Below, piece by piece: positions 11,141-25,716 of a stretch of 64,000 nt of DNA. Where the stretch lies: the NCBI GenBank assembly GCA_022605955.1, contig JAKCOZ010000007.1, positions 11,971,501-12,035,500 on the forward strand, written 5' to 3'. Numbering within the stretch: position 1 is the first letter of the stretch; each line of letters begins with the position of its first letter. The stretch is from Rallus limicola. Lineage: Eukaryota; Chordata; Aves; Gruiformes; Rallidae. The position numbers were made by a program, and so were the translations under genes. The notes beneath the pieces are model-generated. The model worked only from the letters and a program-made list of their open reading frames with translations, did no database searches and was not told the origin of the DNA.

Positions 11141-14100
11141 TTTGATTAGGGTCTGGAACACTAGTGAATACTGGAAATGATCATGCCTGTATGCAAGGCA
11201 AATTTTCTCTTTGCCACTATGAAGATCATAACTTCTTTTGTGTCTGTTGATCAAAAGTAACATGTTTACAATAGGATTTTAGCTCAGATTCAGTTTATTT
11301 TAGTATGGCGTTTTGTTTTGTTTTGGTTTTTTTGTTAGTCATGCCAGTGATTTCTTTTACATCTCAATACAATTCTTTCATATCTTTTCCCTTATCATTT
11401 CCCTTCTCTTCCCCTTTCCCCCTCAGGTTTAGGTTGTTTTTTTTTTTCTGTGTGAAAAAAAAAAAGACATCATGAATTCATTGAGTTCACGTTTATACCC
11501 AATGTAAAGTGAGATGGTCAAACAATGCACTGTGCAATCATCTTCCTTTCCAGGGATAGAAAACTGGCAATGACACTCAGTTTTTGAAAACCAATTTCTC
11601 AAGAGAATGTGGTGAGCAAATTATCTGCCTCAATATTCTTCTCCATACTGTCAGTACTCTGCCTACATACATTGGTGCATATTTCCATGCTCTGTGTGAA
11701 AAAGAATACTTATATATTCAAAGGTATGAGAGGTTGATGTATATCACAACATCATAACTGGTGCTAAATTCAGTAAATAAAATCAACTGTTCCCCATGCA
11801 GATATTAAAAATATGTAAACTTCTGCACAAAGATGAATTGTTATGACGCAGTTTGAAGCAGTTGGTTAAAAAAGGACTCAGTCATTTTCTTGTAAGTGTA
11901 GCTAAGCTTTCTTGAACTATATTATGCTCGGTCTGCACATTCAAAACTAGCCCAAAACCAAAGCTACAGAAAGTTATTTCTGCATAATTTTTATGTAAAA
12001 CACCCACACCTTTGTATATACTAGATGTATGTCTGGGTGGTATATGTATGTGTGGGTAGGCGTATATATATATTCACAGTTTCAGACTGTTAATCATATA
12101 TAAATGAAAGAAATTAATTAGTAAATGCTGTTAAACTGTTGGAATAATTTTACTTAACAGTTGTTTTCTAATGATTTTCTGTTTTGATTGAACTGTGCTA
12201 GAAATCTTCATAAAATTGGGGAGAACATTTTAAATGACTGTAGATTTTCAGTCATGGTCTTGTAGCGAAACATACTGATCTACAAGAATAAATAGTCATG
12301 ACTGCATGGCATTCAGAAAGCTTTGGGCTCTAAAATCGGCGCTCTCCACCTGAGGACACAAATGAGCAGGGAATGATGCCGGTAATGAAATGTGGGTTGC
12401 AGGCTGAACAGAAATAGATATAAAAATGCCTTGTAAGCATTAGCTAAGGGGCAAGGTGCTACAACCCTCAAGCAGAGCAGTCGTTTATCTTCAAAAGGGA
12501 GATCTGAAGAGTGAGTTTACTTGCCCATGTCAGACACTTCACAGAACTTCATAATGGAGTCCTGAGATACCATCCAGCAGACCAACTTCAGAACAAAAGA
12601 GTATTTCAAACATTTTCTGACAATGTCATCTGAGAATCAGAACTCCCCTTGCTCATGATCACAGAGGAATAAAATGAATACAAACGTGAATTTGTATGGT
12701 GCCCTGTATCTGTTCTAGAGAGAGATATGTAGTATATTTTCTCTAAGTGGTATTGTAGTGCAAATTGTCTAAATATGAATTTATATTTTCTATTCTGTCT
12801 TTACAGTTATTTGCAATAAATGCAAAATGCACTAACAAACATTTCATTATTAACAATGCATTGCAGCTTTTACTAAGGGAATAAAATCTGTAATTATCTG
12901 ATGAAAATCACCTCCCATGTGAAGCTAATTAATTCCCATTTTGAAGAGTCCAAGGGAAGAAATTGTGCAAAAGAGCAGGACAGGAAAACTTAAATTTCTT
13001 TCAAGATGGAGTTTTTCAAAATTAATTTTGTCACAAGAACAGGATATGTCCACCTTCAAAATACAGCTTGTTTATATTTCAAATTAATTTCCCTCTGCAC
13101 ATTTCTGACATCCTCTTGCCTCAATCAGCTGATGATATCTGCAACATAAACAGTAGTCTTTTCTTCCTCATGTCCTCTTTTAATAGAGTCAGTTTTAACA
13201 CTTAAAACCTCCCTTCATTTATAGATATAATTTATCTAGCCATTGTGTAGTTCAATAATTACCTATTGTAGTAATTACAATAGATGGATAAAAGTATTTG
13301 TGTATACGTGGTACTTGTTTTCTTAAATATGCTTTTTTCTTGACTAACCAAGATGGGTTGGGTTGGAATTTAATAAAAAGTGTTATCAATGAACACAGAG
13401 TATAAAACAGACCACCTGCATAGGGAAGATGTATCATTTGAAAACTGCTGCTCAATGCTACATCTTATGGAGATGACTAATGAATGAGAATTGACTTTTG
13501 TTTTTTGTTGCATAAACACAAAGAAGTTGCTGTCTAGTTGTTACACAAGAAGTTATAGGATAAGACAAACTAAATGAGGAGTGCATAGACACTCCTTTTT
13601 ATCCTTCACTACATATTGATTGTTCTTAGCATGGATTAAATAGACTCTTTAACCCTCTGAACTTCGTGGGAGATTAAAATGTTGGGAAGTCTAACAGATA
13701 CACAACAGCTGATTGTATTAAATTTTTATTTATTGATTTTTATTATTCTTAGTTCCAGGAATTTAAATCTATGATGATAAAGATTCTGAGTATAAACAAA
13801 AAGCCCAAAACAAAACAAAACAAAAAATCACTATGTGTTAGTGGTTCCACATAGAGTTCCCTCTGAGCTATTGTCAGGGAAAAAAAATAAATAGATTGAA
13901 GTCCCTGTACATCATAAGCAATGTATCACTCTATACAAATTACTTAAATTTCCATTAAAGTTAACTGGGTGAGACAGCTGCAAGTATAAGGTAAAGATAA
14001 GTTCAGTCCCTTCAGGCATCCTTTAAGCAAATGTTTGCAGTGACTCAGGGTTTTTAATATTGTAAATTTGGACTACATCCAAAACAAAGGAACTTCCTAT

Positions 14101-16800
14101 ATTTCTCCCTACAGGTGCATCCACAGAATAATATGTGAAAAAAATGTAAGTGTTTTTTTTTAGAGGCCAAAATTAATATCCTATCTGTTCTTGCCTCAAA
14201 ACCAAGTCACATTTTGATGATTATAGAATGTTAGAAAAATGACCCAAAATTACATGTTCAAACTGTATGCGCATTTGCGCAGGCATGCATGCATTAGAAA
14301 ATAGTATGTGTTTGTAATTAGAATACTTTCTGCTCATGAAAGTAGCATCATTGCTCTGCTCTGCTGAGCAGATAAAAGGATTTGCCACTAAGCCACAACT
14401 CCCTACCCTATTTATCCATTCACTTACTTGATACTACAAAGTGCTTTCCCCTGAATCTCCTGGGATAATGCACTGGCCAAAGAACAAAAGGAATACCATG
14501 TTCAGCACTGGGTACCTTCAGCCTTTCCATGCCTCTTGCCTGTCTTCCATCCCTTCTATTGAAAGTTACCCTTAGCTTTTCTCTCAGGCAACTCTATAGC
14601 CAACTTTTCTAACACTGCTGAAGAAGAGGACAGCAGCTGGCTTAGAAACTGAGGACTGTGTATATAAGGCCTAGTTTATGGTTAAAAAACAGAAGAAAAA
14701 AATAACTAGATGGCTTGATAAAAGCATTAAGCAGTATGTTTACTTGTGTAGTGATGAGATACAGTAAAGATTCTACCGAAGGAGAGAAGAATAAGAAAGG
14801 CTCTCTCCTTGTTGTTTTTTGAATAAAAGAATGTATTTGGTAGACCGTATGCACTGTATTTTGGGAGGCTCCCAGCTCTCCTCAGGACTTATGACATCAC
14901 CATCTTAAGGTAATTCTAAGAAATTAAAGATAGCTGTGTTAATCATTAGAGCTGTGTTTTATTCAAAAACAGTAGGTATTAATCAGTTGGATTTGCCCGA
15001 CAGGTGAATCTCATTAACATAGCATATGGGAACAATGTAATCTACTCTTTTTTTTTTTTCCCCCTGCATTAGGGATTTAGTTATAAAGGCTGGTTTTCCT
15101 ATAGGTTTATGTATGGTGTGTAGACAACCTAGATCTAATGAGTCAGTATTCTGTTTTCAAAGTGTGATTACTTCTAAAAACAAGTCGAAAAGAGCATGTT
15201 AGAAAGGAAACTTATTTTTTTGTTTGTTTTTTAATGCAGAGGAATCTGGTACAGCCTGAGGATAGAACTTGTTGCCATCAAATAAGATGATTCAAGGAAA
15301 TATTTATAATTTGCTACAGTGAATTTGAAGGGCTCCTAGTCTAATTTGATGTCTTTATGCCTTTTTTGTACAGTTTGAAATAGTTATATAAGATAAAATT
15401 TATCCGGGAACTGGGCAGAGAATTTAGTCCTCTTCTACCTCTTTTGAACCATGAACAATTTTATTTGTTGGCACAATTTTCTACATAGATCTCATTTAAC
15501 ATGCATTTACAAAGGCAGGTGGTGGTTTGGTTAATTTATTTTGGGTTTATACTATTTGGGATAAGTATAATTGTTTTTCTGTTATTATTTATAAATTTGG
15601 AGGGAGTGACTAGTATCACACAGACAATCTGGAAAGATTAACAAAACCACAAATGTTTTAGTGGATTTAAGGTTAGACATGAAAACACAAAAAATATTAT
15701 GCCAGAAGAACTAAATCAGGGCAAATAAGGCAACCTAACTGTACATCTTGTTTTCATATCTCCACATCAAAATGAGGAGGGAGAAAGTGTTAAAAGAAGT
15801 GAGGAATGAAAAGTGGGACTTTAAAGCCAGATATTTCCATAGGGAGAACTGCTTCTTCCTAGTTCAAGTTTGTGGTGTACTTAGATGTAGGAGCCGACAA
15901 TCATTGGCCATTCAGACTGGAAGACTTTGATAACTTAAACTGGATTAAATTTCTTAGTACGTTATACAAGGCCAGGATGTTTTGGAGTAATAAAATTGGA
16001 AGCTTAGCTGCTGAATATAGTTTGTGCCATATATATTAACCTGTCAGCTAGAAGAGTTATTCTCAGAGATCCTTATGTAGCTAATGAGTTCCTGAAGAAG
16101 AACCAGTATTAATAAATGATTGACAGAGCAGGTTGAGCTGGTATCAGTAGTGCTGGAGAAAGTATTCTCATAGTGCAAGAAAAAGACAAACAATTGGTAA
16201 TCTGGACTAAGATGTTGGTAATTTAAATTGTTGGATTAAGCTGGTGGAATAAACAGGAGGAGTTGAGCTGCCTAGCTTAATTTTTGCTCACTACTTAATG
16301 CTGCAAAATGTATGACTTGTGTAATAATGCTTATAAACTATCTCTATATGATTTGTTTTCAGATGTGAACTGTAAATTGTGAAGTATACACTTATTTTGC
16401 CTGAGCTAATACATTTCTTGCTCTTTTTAAGTTCAGGATTTAGTTAACAGTCCTTTAGAGAATTGTTACAGCAATCTTCTGCTGGAGTTGACCAAAGGAA
16501 TGCAGAGCCTGTTGTCATCTTCTGTGGGACTGAAGGTTTCAGTTAACTCTTCCATGAGTATCCTATATGCTTGGGAATGTAAAGAAAATCTTCCCTGTTG
16601 GTTCTATAGAAAACAAGATAAACAGATTGGCTAAAGTTCAGAATAGCTTATAAATCAGATAACATCTTGATTAACCTTGTCACTTGCCATGTTATATGAT
16701 TACTTGATAATTTTCTTATGTGTAACAGTCAAAATTATATCTACCTTGTGATACATTACAGTATTAATAACACTTCAATTTCTGATACTTGATGCAAAAT
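11141..16800. other. AT-rich single-copy DNA, no gene seen
   Basis: A 5.7-kb AT-rich stretch with scattered poly-A and poly-T runs and small TA tracts (for example near 12064-12072). All open frames are short. No repeat family recognised. Confidence 0.5.
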
Positions 16801-17048
16801 AGAAACAGTGGAAACAAGACAGGGAAGGATTAGGTTGGATATTAGTAAGAGGTTCTTCACTGAGAGGGTGGTCAGGCACTGGAACAGGCTCCCAGGGAAG
16901 TGGTCACAGCACCGAGCTTGACAGAGTACAAGAAGTGTCTGGACGCTGCACTCAGTCCCATGCTCTGACTTGCCAGGCCCTGTGCGGAGCCGGGAGTTGG
17001 ACTTGATGATCCTTATGGGACCCTTCCAACTCAGGAAATTCTATGATT
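16801..17048 (+). repeat. CR1 LINE 3' fragment
   Basis: CR1 ORF2 C-terminal codons and 3' UTR in the plus direction: 'ggttggatattagtaagagg', 'ggcactggaacaggctccca', 'cttgatgatccttatgggac', then the tail 'attctatgat'. It is 5' truncated and disrupted. Confidence 0.9.
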
Positions 17049-20045
17049 AAGGTAAATTTGAGTGACCATATTTGGTGCATGTAATTTAACAGAGGAAATA
17101 TCTACTTAAATTTAATACCACAAGCAAAATAAGGACAATCAGGTGAAATTTGGTTACAGATAAACTTTTACACTGAAAATGAAAATAAGAGAGTAATTTT
17201 CTAGTATTGATAGTTTTTGCTTGGGTTAGTGCTCAGAACTATGAAATGTCTTTATTTTTTGTTCACTTTCCTGTTCTGCTGTTTAACAAAAAGTGCTCTG
17301 AAAGAGTGTGGGATCTCCATCTGGTTATGTCAAATTACAACACAATACATATTACTACAGACAACTGTATCAATATTTGAGAGCAATCTCTTAAAAATGT
17401 CTATTATCATTATAATGAAAGTAAGTAGCAATTTTAGATCTTGAGAATCTCTAGGTCTTCTGCAAAATTGTTTGCATATATGTATTTATAATAAATATAC
17501 TTTTAATTAAATATTCTATATACGTATAGCATATTACTTTAATAAATAATTGGCTGGCAGTAAGTACCAGTGATTTTTAAGACCTGATTTTATTAATCCG
17601 TTACCTAAAGTGATACTTAGAGCTTCTGAAAATTCTGTGTCACCAAACCTTTAGACTAACTCTTTAGGAATAATTTTAAAGTACCTCACAACATGCCAGT
17701 AGGAGAATGTCCTCTCCTTTATCTAATACTTATTTGTTTAAAAATGAGAATTAACTGATTACTGTTTCTGTTGCAGTTTAAATCTTAAATTCATGGGTCA
17801 AAATTTCCTTTTACTCACTACAGTGTAAACTGTTCTAGGTGGGAATGGTGTTTATTAAACTTTTTTTTTTTTTGAGTTTTCAGAGATGTCGAATTAATAC
17901 CAAAGTATTGAATCAGGATTACTCAGGGGGAAAAGCAGGGGAGGAGTTCATACACGTTGTGTTGGTATGCATGATATTCCTATGTGTTCGTGTACGTTAT
18001 GTGCCTAATACTGTGCTACAAAGCTTTCTGTCACGATGACCTTCACATTATGTCATCCCAAAGGGAATTATTCCCCGTAAGGCAGTGGTATTTCTTTCTC
18101 AATTTCCTTCAGTCTGTCATGTTCAGAACTGTTTCCCAAACTTGGTGGTTCTGAATCAAATTATTGATGAATATTTGAATAAATCTTTCTGAAGTTAGCA
18201 CTTCAGTATCTAAATCTGTGGGGTTTGTCTCCCTTCTAGCCATGATGATGCTGGACAGAGTTTGTATTCTTGCGTGCACTTATGGCCTGTAGCATCAGTT
18301 GCTTGTAAAACCATTTTGCCTCAAACATCTTTCATGAGATGGTGGATTTGAATTGAATGTTTCTGGGCAAAGCTTCACCAGACATGGTTCTTGTTTTTTT
18401 CTGTGATCATTTCAGGAAAGTATTACAATTCTCAAGGCACTGGGAGTTGTAGGGGATTTACACTTTAGACCAAGGATTTTAATCAAGCACAATACAGCTT
18501 ATGGACTTTCTACTAAAAATACAAATTCTAAGACTGAAATAAATTTCCTGTTGTACGTGATGATCCACATTTGACAAAAAAAACCTGCAAAACTGCAAGT
18601 GATGTTAAACATATTATATTCCAATGGTTCTGGATGAATAGCCCCTTTCCTACATTTGCTGCCCCTCATTGTACTCAGAAAATTTCAAGAGTGAAGAGGA
18701 AACAACTTTGGAAGGAGAAAAGGTCTGGTCTCTGGTAGAGTGATAAGAAAAAAATATCTGAATGCCACCAAAAATGGTAGGGCTCTATACCTGCATGTTA
18801 TGCTGGAAAAGCCTTCTGTACTTCACCTGTCTTCTGCAGTTCACAGCCAGTTGGTGCAATGGGCTTGTGGAAAATTTTTTATGCTTATAGCTGTGCAAAT
18901 AAAATCACTGCTTAACCTTTTATACTTGTGTCATATCGACTCACAAAGGCACTTGATTGAGAATTTATTTTTTTTCTGAGCATGATTTAACAACAGTGTA
19001 ACAAGATCTGAGGCTTGCACGCTGAAAAATGAGACAAAACAGTAAATTCATTATTAACCAAACACTATCCTGTTTGTGTATTGGACTATTGTGGTTACGC
19101 ACGAGAGCTTGCATCCTAATGCTGATGCAGAGGAGAACGAGTTCACGCCTGTACTCTGAGTAGTTACTTCAGAGAAAAAGTTATAAAATTAATATTGTGT
19201 GTAACATGCATAGCGTAGGATGATGTTTACAGATACAGATACAATACGTACTTGCATTGTGTTTTCGTACTGCTTACTTGTAATCTCTAAATGTGGAACA
19301 AGAGGAATATTATTTAGCCAGCTAAAATTACTACCCATAGAAAGTTTATGTGTGGTTGAAAAGGGTAGCTTTAAAAATAGTGTTTGAATTTGTAGCTTAA
19401 TGAACTAATGAAGCTAATGAAATAGACTAGTTTGTGTGAATCATTACAATCTATTATATTTTTTTAAAGTCCCAATTACCATAATATTTTTAATATGCAC
19501 AAATATTTCTTCTTTGTTAAGTAATGCAAAAGATAAAAATTAGGCCCAAGGCAAAGTTATGATTAGTGCATTAAAAATTCTTTAATAAAGCAAACGTACT
19601 TTCAAACAATTAATGATAAAATGCATTAAGTGAAAAAATTCTTGGCAATAACATGAATTACACTTTCGTTTGAGTTCCAATTCAGCCTCTTTAGATTCGT
19701 CATGAATAATAGAACCTGCTAACCCCTTTGTATTCATAAAGCTCTCTCTCTCTAAGCCTTGACTAATTGTATGCATAATGACTGTCATGATCAAAACACA
19801 TATTGACTTAACTAGGTAAGAAACATTTGTAGATATTAATTGTATTTATTTTTATTTGTATTCCATTTTTTGGAAACACATGTTGCAAAAACCCCTAAAA
19901 ATTAAGATGTCATAAGGCTATATGTTTATATGAGTTGCTCCCTGTTTAGCTACAGGAATTGTCCACAAGACTTCACATAAGGTCATGGAGTACTTGCCTA
20001 TGTTCAGTTCTTTTGAGAATAAGGCAAAATATTAAAGGGACCCTA
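17049..20045. other. AT-rich single-copy DNA, no gene seen
   Basis: Short open frames only, including 66 to 79-codon frames with no recognisable features. No repeat recognised. Confidence 0.5.
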
Positions 20046-20596
20046 TCACAGAATCCTCCTCGCCAAAGCAGGTTCCCTAGGATAGGTCACTCAGGGAGGC
20101 GTCCAGACGGGCCTTGAATCTCTCCAGAGAAGGAGACTCCACAACCCCCCTGGGCAGCCTGTCCCAGGGCTCTGTCACCCTCACTGTGAAAAAGTTCTTC
20201 TGCATGTTGGTGCGAAACTTTCTGTGCTCCAACTTGCAGCCATTGCTCCTTGTCCTGTCCCCACAGACCACTGAAAAGAGGCTGGCCATTTCCCTCTGTC
20301 TCTCACATCTCAGATGTTTATAAACATTAATCAGATCCCCTCTCAGTCCTCTTTCCTCAAGGCTGAACAGCCCCAGTCCATTTAGCCTTTCCTTGCAGGG
20401 GAGATGCTCCAGGCCCTTAATGATTTTCGTAGCCCTCTGCTGGACTCTTTCCAGGAAGTCCCTGTCTTTTTTGTACCAGGGAGCCCAGAACTGGACACAA
20501 TACTCCAGGTGGGCCCTGACCACTGCAGAGTAAAGGGAGAGGATCACCTACTGGCCACACTCTTTTTAATTCAGTCCAGGATACAACTGGGATCTA
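20046..20596 (-). repeat. CR1 LINE 3' fragment with open ORF2 C-terminus
   Basis: A minus-strand CR1 that still has a 156-codon open frame (20077-20547) for the C-terminal end of the reverse transcriptase protein. Diagnostic residues are 'SAVVRAHLEYCVQFWAPWYK', 'LERVQQRATKIIKGLEHLP' and 'RLPRGVVESPSLERFKARLD'. The endonuclease and the catalytic RT core are missing, so it encodes nothing functional. The 3' UTR lies at the left (from 'tcacagaatcctcc'). Confidence 0.93.
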
Positions 20597-23500
20597 TTTG
20601 TCCTTTAAAATACACAGACATTATAGAGTTTAAATACTCCACCCTAAAATGCAATTCACTACACTACAAAGAACAGCAACTTCTGCAAAATTTAGTCTGA
20701 AACAATCCTTGAAGAGTTCTGTTGAGTTTTAGATAGTGCAAGTAAGAACTGTGGGCTCTTCTCCAGCTGTCCTGTAGTCTTAAACTTAGGCTAACCCCCA
20801 TCTGATTCCATTTTCATGGAGCATCATGTTCTAAATGACTCTCTTCTTCAATATAGAAGTAGTAAATGGTATTATAAATATAAATAGGCATTACAATTTA
20901 TTGCTATTCTTGAGGGAATTCTGAGTTTGAATTCCAGAAATAGAAGCTATTAGAATTACAAAAAAATAATAATGTTATATGTGTTAATCCTCATGGATTT
21001 CTGATTGCATGGCACTGACTCTAAGTTTGCCTACTCTTCAGGCAGTCATGGTAGCAAAAGTGGCTTTTACAGGGCAGAAAGTGACAGAGGTTGGGCACCA
21101 TGAAGTGTTTTGATTTGTGGGGTGGGATCCCAGGATATCAAAGGCTCAGAGATAGTTCAGCTTTCTTTTGCTGTACTTGCAAAAAGGGAACTTAATTGGC
21201 CAAGGTAATTTTTATCAGCACATACACTAAATCCACCAAATTTTTAAGTGAATAAAATCCAGCTGTTTTATTATAGACATAGAAAATGTGTAAAACTAAA
21301 TTTCCCCCTGCCCATTATCTTTCTGGGGTGCAATCTTTTTTCTGAGTTTGGTCTTACTCTAGCAGGTTTATCTAACCTGGTAACATCACATGTTTTTTGA
21401 GAATATTACTTTTAGAAAGGCAGTTAGTGTTGGTGTGCAGTTAGTGTTGTAGCTTGCAGGTAGCCCTGACATTGATTGAACTGGTGCACAGTGATACATT
21501 TGCAGCTGAGGCCTCTCCAAACGACCATATGGATTTAATGGAGCTGAGCAAGGAGCGTGCTTGTCCTTTTTGGCACAGCTATATCGAGTCACTATAGAGT
21601 AACCAGAGATGGTTTAAAACAGTCCTGCCAGTACCCTCAGCTACCTCTAATGAGCTAAACTAATTCTAATCTCATAAAATTTAAACCTTTTTCTGTCCTT
21701 CTGTTAGTTTTATAAAACCTTAAGCAATCAATCATTCTATTCTGCCTTTACTCAGCTTCCAATATTGAATTAAAAGGATAGATTGGTTAATTGAGGGCCT
21801 AATGACTAATTTTATCTCTTTCCTTAAGAAAACTTAATTCTCTCAGGCCTCCAACAAAGAAATATCTCTGCTGTAGTAATCTTTTGTTTACATCTTCTAA
21901 AGTACATCTTCTAAAGTACTGCCTTTAGAGGCAACTCTGACAGTCCCACCGTACTGCTATAAATCCCCCCTGTCCATCTTACTTTCCCACACAAACTGCT
22001 CAGAAAAATTATCACACAAGTAAATTACATACTTAGAATATCACTGGTTAATGCTAAATTTGCTTTTGTCATTCTCCTCCATGAACCTCTATCAATAAGG
22101 AAAATTTCCTTTCTTGTCTACAGTCTGATGCAGAAGGTGAGTCAGTCACTTTTATGTAACTGAATCTATGACTTCTTAAGGCAGAACATTCTGAGCCTGA
22201 CCCTTTTAGTATGTCTGTTTGAATATATATTCAATTATATTTTTTTTCATATATGCAAATGTCTAAAAACCGATCAAATTATATTTAGCCTACGATTGAC
22301 AAACATGAAGTTATTATCCTATAAAATCCTTTTCTTCTGGCTTTTTGGAGTCTGGTTGGTAAAATGTGTCAGAGTGCTGTCAGAAACAGATAAAACTTGT
22401 CTTACCACAAAAGAATATATTTTTCCTTTCTGTAATTAAAAAGAACAGAACAAAGTCACTTGGAGACAAGGAAACCCAAGTACAACACACATTCTGTATA
22501 CTGTTAAAATCTGCAGCGATATTTGGAAAAAAAGACGTTGGAATAACTTAGGCCCCCCTTTTTTTTAAACGAACAAATGGTGAAGAGAGAAGAGCTCTTA
22601 TCCACAAAAGCCAGGTTTTATTAGAACAGAAACAGGCATGAGTAATAAAGCAGCTCACTTTTAAAATACCTATGAAAAGAGAACTCAAGGTGAAGAAGAA
22701 CTGGAATAAAAGACTCTGTAAATAAATTTCTCCAAGCTGTCAACCTTTGGTGCATGTTCCTTCTCATGGGTTTCTTCCCAGTCTTACAGACTTATGAGTT
22801 GCAAAAAACACCTATTCCTTCTGTGCCAATTAAGTCTTTCTTTCTGCTTTCAGCTTTGTTGTACATAGGAAGACTTCTTCAGTAGCGACAGAGTGGCCAT
22901 GGGAGGAAGGAGGTGGTTCTCATCTGACACTCTATGAAGGGTGCCGCTTGATCCAGGGTGCAGGAAAGCTGGCTGCCATCCACAACACTTATAATCTAAC
23001 ATGATTCAAATTGATGAAATTGTTGCTGTTTATCACACAGTTAGCTGAAACACTGATGATTTACAGAAAGATTGTCCCTGGGAAAAAATCCTTCTGATTT
23101 CTGCTTCTCAAATCTACATCTAAATGAAAGGGAATCTAATGAATTGTTGCAAACACTGAATCACTTTAGGTACATTGTTTTTTGCTAACTTTGAAGCTGT
23201 AGAGAGATCTAAATAAAAATGTTCAATTCCCTGCCCTTTGCTTCACTGTCTTCAGTACAACAGTATTAAAATAATTTATATCAAATGCTATTAGATTATT
23301 TTTTAAGGATAATTTTTTTAACACTTCAAGCAAAGTATCGAGGTGTTTTAGATGAGAATCAAATGCTTTACATGATTTCTTTACAATAATAGAAATTGTT
23401 GACATGATTAGTTTGTCTACTCTTTTTCCTATTTCTGCCAGTATTTGAAAATTCACCACTATGAATGCACGATTCTCTGTGACTCTTAGAGCTGCTGTTG

Positions 23501-25554
23501 AAGAAGATGACGTCAATTTGAACCACTTTGTGCTATAAAGTAACCTGGCAGTCTTTCCCTTTTTCTTCCCTTAGTTTGTCCTAAGTAAAACCTTGCAGGA
23601 GAAAGCAGTGACAGTTGAAAATATCTATGAAGATGTTGTTTTATTTCCCAATATGTGAGATTTTAAATTAATTTAAGCAAGTCATTTAGCTAACAAAATG
23701 GAAAACTCTTAGCTGTCATTGATTCTACCATGAACCTAGAGATTTCGTGGTTTTTTTTCCCATGGTGATTGGAAATCCAGCCCCATTAGACACTTTACCG
23801 TGTCTTTTAAAATAATTGCTCTCTCACTTTGAGTGACACACAAAAAAGGCAATTATAAATCATACCCATACTTCTCAGTGTCTCAAAATTGTACTCAGCT
23901 TAAAGCTTCTCTGTATTGCTTACCTAAGCATGATAAATCTCCAAAACATGACTTTAATCACAGCTTTGCTTTTAGATACTCTAAAAATAAATAATTTTTA
24001 AGATAATTGTTTGGATGCTATTGTCACAGTAAACATCCCCTGCTAATCTGTGAGTAAAATAATATAAAAGATGTGTATACCAGATCATATTTAGCTGGAA
24101 TGTTTGGAAAGGAAGTTTACTCCCTAGTTTAGTAAAAATAAGCAGCAATGGACATCCTTCTATCTGTAAGAGCTTTGTGAAAGAACATGGATTGGCTTGG
24201 TATTGGCTTGGTAATGATTTTCCATTACCAGTTCTTGGACTTCCTCTCTACTGGTAGATTTACACAAGGCAATAAAATATTACTCTGTAAACCATATTAC
24301 ATTTTAAAAAAAACCCTCTAAAATTTTTATTGTTTATGTTTTCCATGTTTATTTTAAGAAAGTAGCATGCTGCCACTTCAAATAATGAAGAACATTTTTG
24401 TAACCTTGTGAGCAATGTTTTTTAAATGAGCTGCACCATGATGGCAAATGTCAGGTTCTTCTCTCAATAAATACTGAACACAAGATGACTTCCAATACTA
24501 AACTGTGAGACTAGCAATTAATCTAGCAAAAACATAGGGTTTTTTTGACAAATTTCACATAAAACTTGTATCTTCAACCTCTTTATATATATCACATATT
24601 TTTATTGGGCATGCTATGAAGTACTGAAAACCTCAACTCCTTTTTCTGTATGTTTGTGTATTAGATAAAACTTGATATATTGTATTTTATGCTGGCTACG
24701 TATTCTAAAAAAGAATATTTGTTTGAAATCACTACTTCCAAGGTAGGCTTGTTAAATATCCTGAATTGGCTAGATTTTCTTCATTGAGGTTTCTTCGAAG
24801 TAATGTAGTTCTGAAAATCTTTCCCTAGCCTGGTTATCCCTCATGGAGAAAAACACTTCTCTTGATTATTATAAAAGCCACCACTGACATCCTACTGCCT
24901 CTCTTTTTTTTTGTATTAAAATGTATTGTGCTAAAGAACCCAAGAAAGGTACTTGCAACAAAGGTTACTCTGTAACTTGGATTTTAATTTCCTGTTACTC
25001 ATGTTGATCAGTAATTATGAGAATGAATAGGTGAGCTTAAAAGCCTGTACTCAAATTGTTCACTTTTCCTTAGTCTACCTATACAAAAAAAGAAAACCCA
25101 CAGCAGGAACAAGTGAAGGAAGTTATAAGAACGATCAAGCTTCTACTCTGACCTTTTTTCTGTGTACAGGAGTAGTTCCATTAAGGCTGATTTACAATGA
25201 TGTAAATAAAATTCTTCCTGATTGTAATCAGGCTCCTTATCCTGGCAGCAAAAATACATTTTAAACTGTACTTTCAAAGAAACTATGTTTTTATGATTTT
25301 TCTCTACATGCAGTCTGTCCATATAAACAAAAACTTTCTGGTTTTGTATTAGGTTTTGTATTGCATGCAAAACCATAACACAATGTTACATACTCTAGTC
25401 CTTTACTAAAGTGTAAATCACCATCCAAATCTACTAGAGTAGCTTGGGAATTCCATAGTAATCAATTAAGCAAAATAATTTTGTTGCATCTGAAAAGCTG
25501 TGCTGAAGCAGCAGTACCAAAATGGCCTCTACAAGAAAGCTGGAGAAGGACAGT
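20597..25554. other. AT-rich single-copy DNA, no gene seen
   Basis: About 5 kb with no recognised gene or element. Small tandem duplications are visible: a 14-bp unit twice at 21890-21917 (acatcttctaaagt) and an 11-bp unit twice near 24191-24212 (attggcttggt). A 97-codon minus frame at 23223-23516 was considered and rejected. Confidence 0.5.
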
Positions 25555-25716
25555 TTATCAGGGAGTAGAGTGATAGGGTAAGTCAATGGGTTTAAACTGA
25601 AGGATTTAGATTAGATATAAAGAAGAAAATCTTCACTGTGAGTGTGTTGAGGGCAACTGACACAGGTTGCCCAGAGAAACAGTGGATGAACCCTCACAAA
25701 CTATTCTGTGATTCTC
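25555..25716 (+). repeat. CR1 LINE 3' fragment (short)
   Basis: A degraded CR1 end: 'gatagggtaagtcaatgggt', 'gacacaggttgcccagagaa', then directly the tail 'attctgtgattct'. The segment between the ORF2 end and the tail is largely deleted. Confidence 0.75.

Noticed and set aside
10874..11263. 129-codon minus-strand frame
   Set aside because: It runs antisense across the 3' tip of an LTR and its flanks and has no recognisable domain.
23223..23516. 97-codon minus-strand frame with some coding-like character
   Set aside because: AT-rich Lys/Ile/Leu composition, no splice or promoter context and no recognised similarity; not supported enough to list as a gene.
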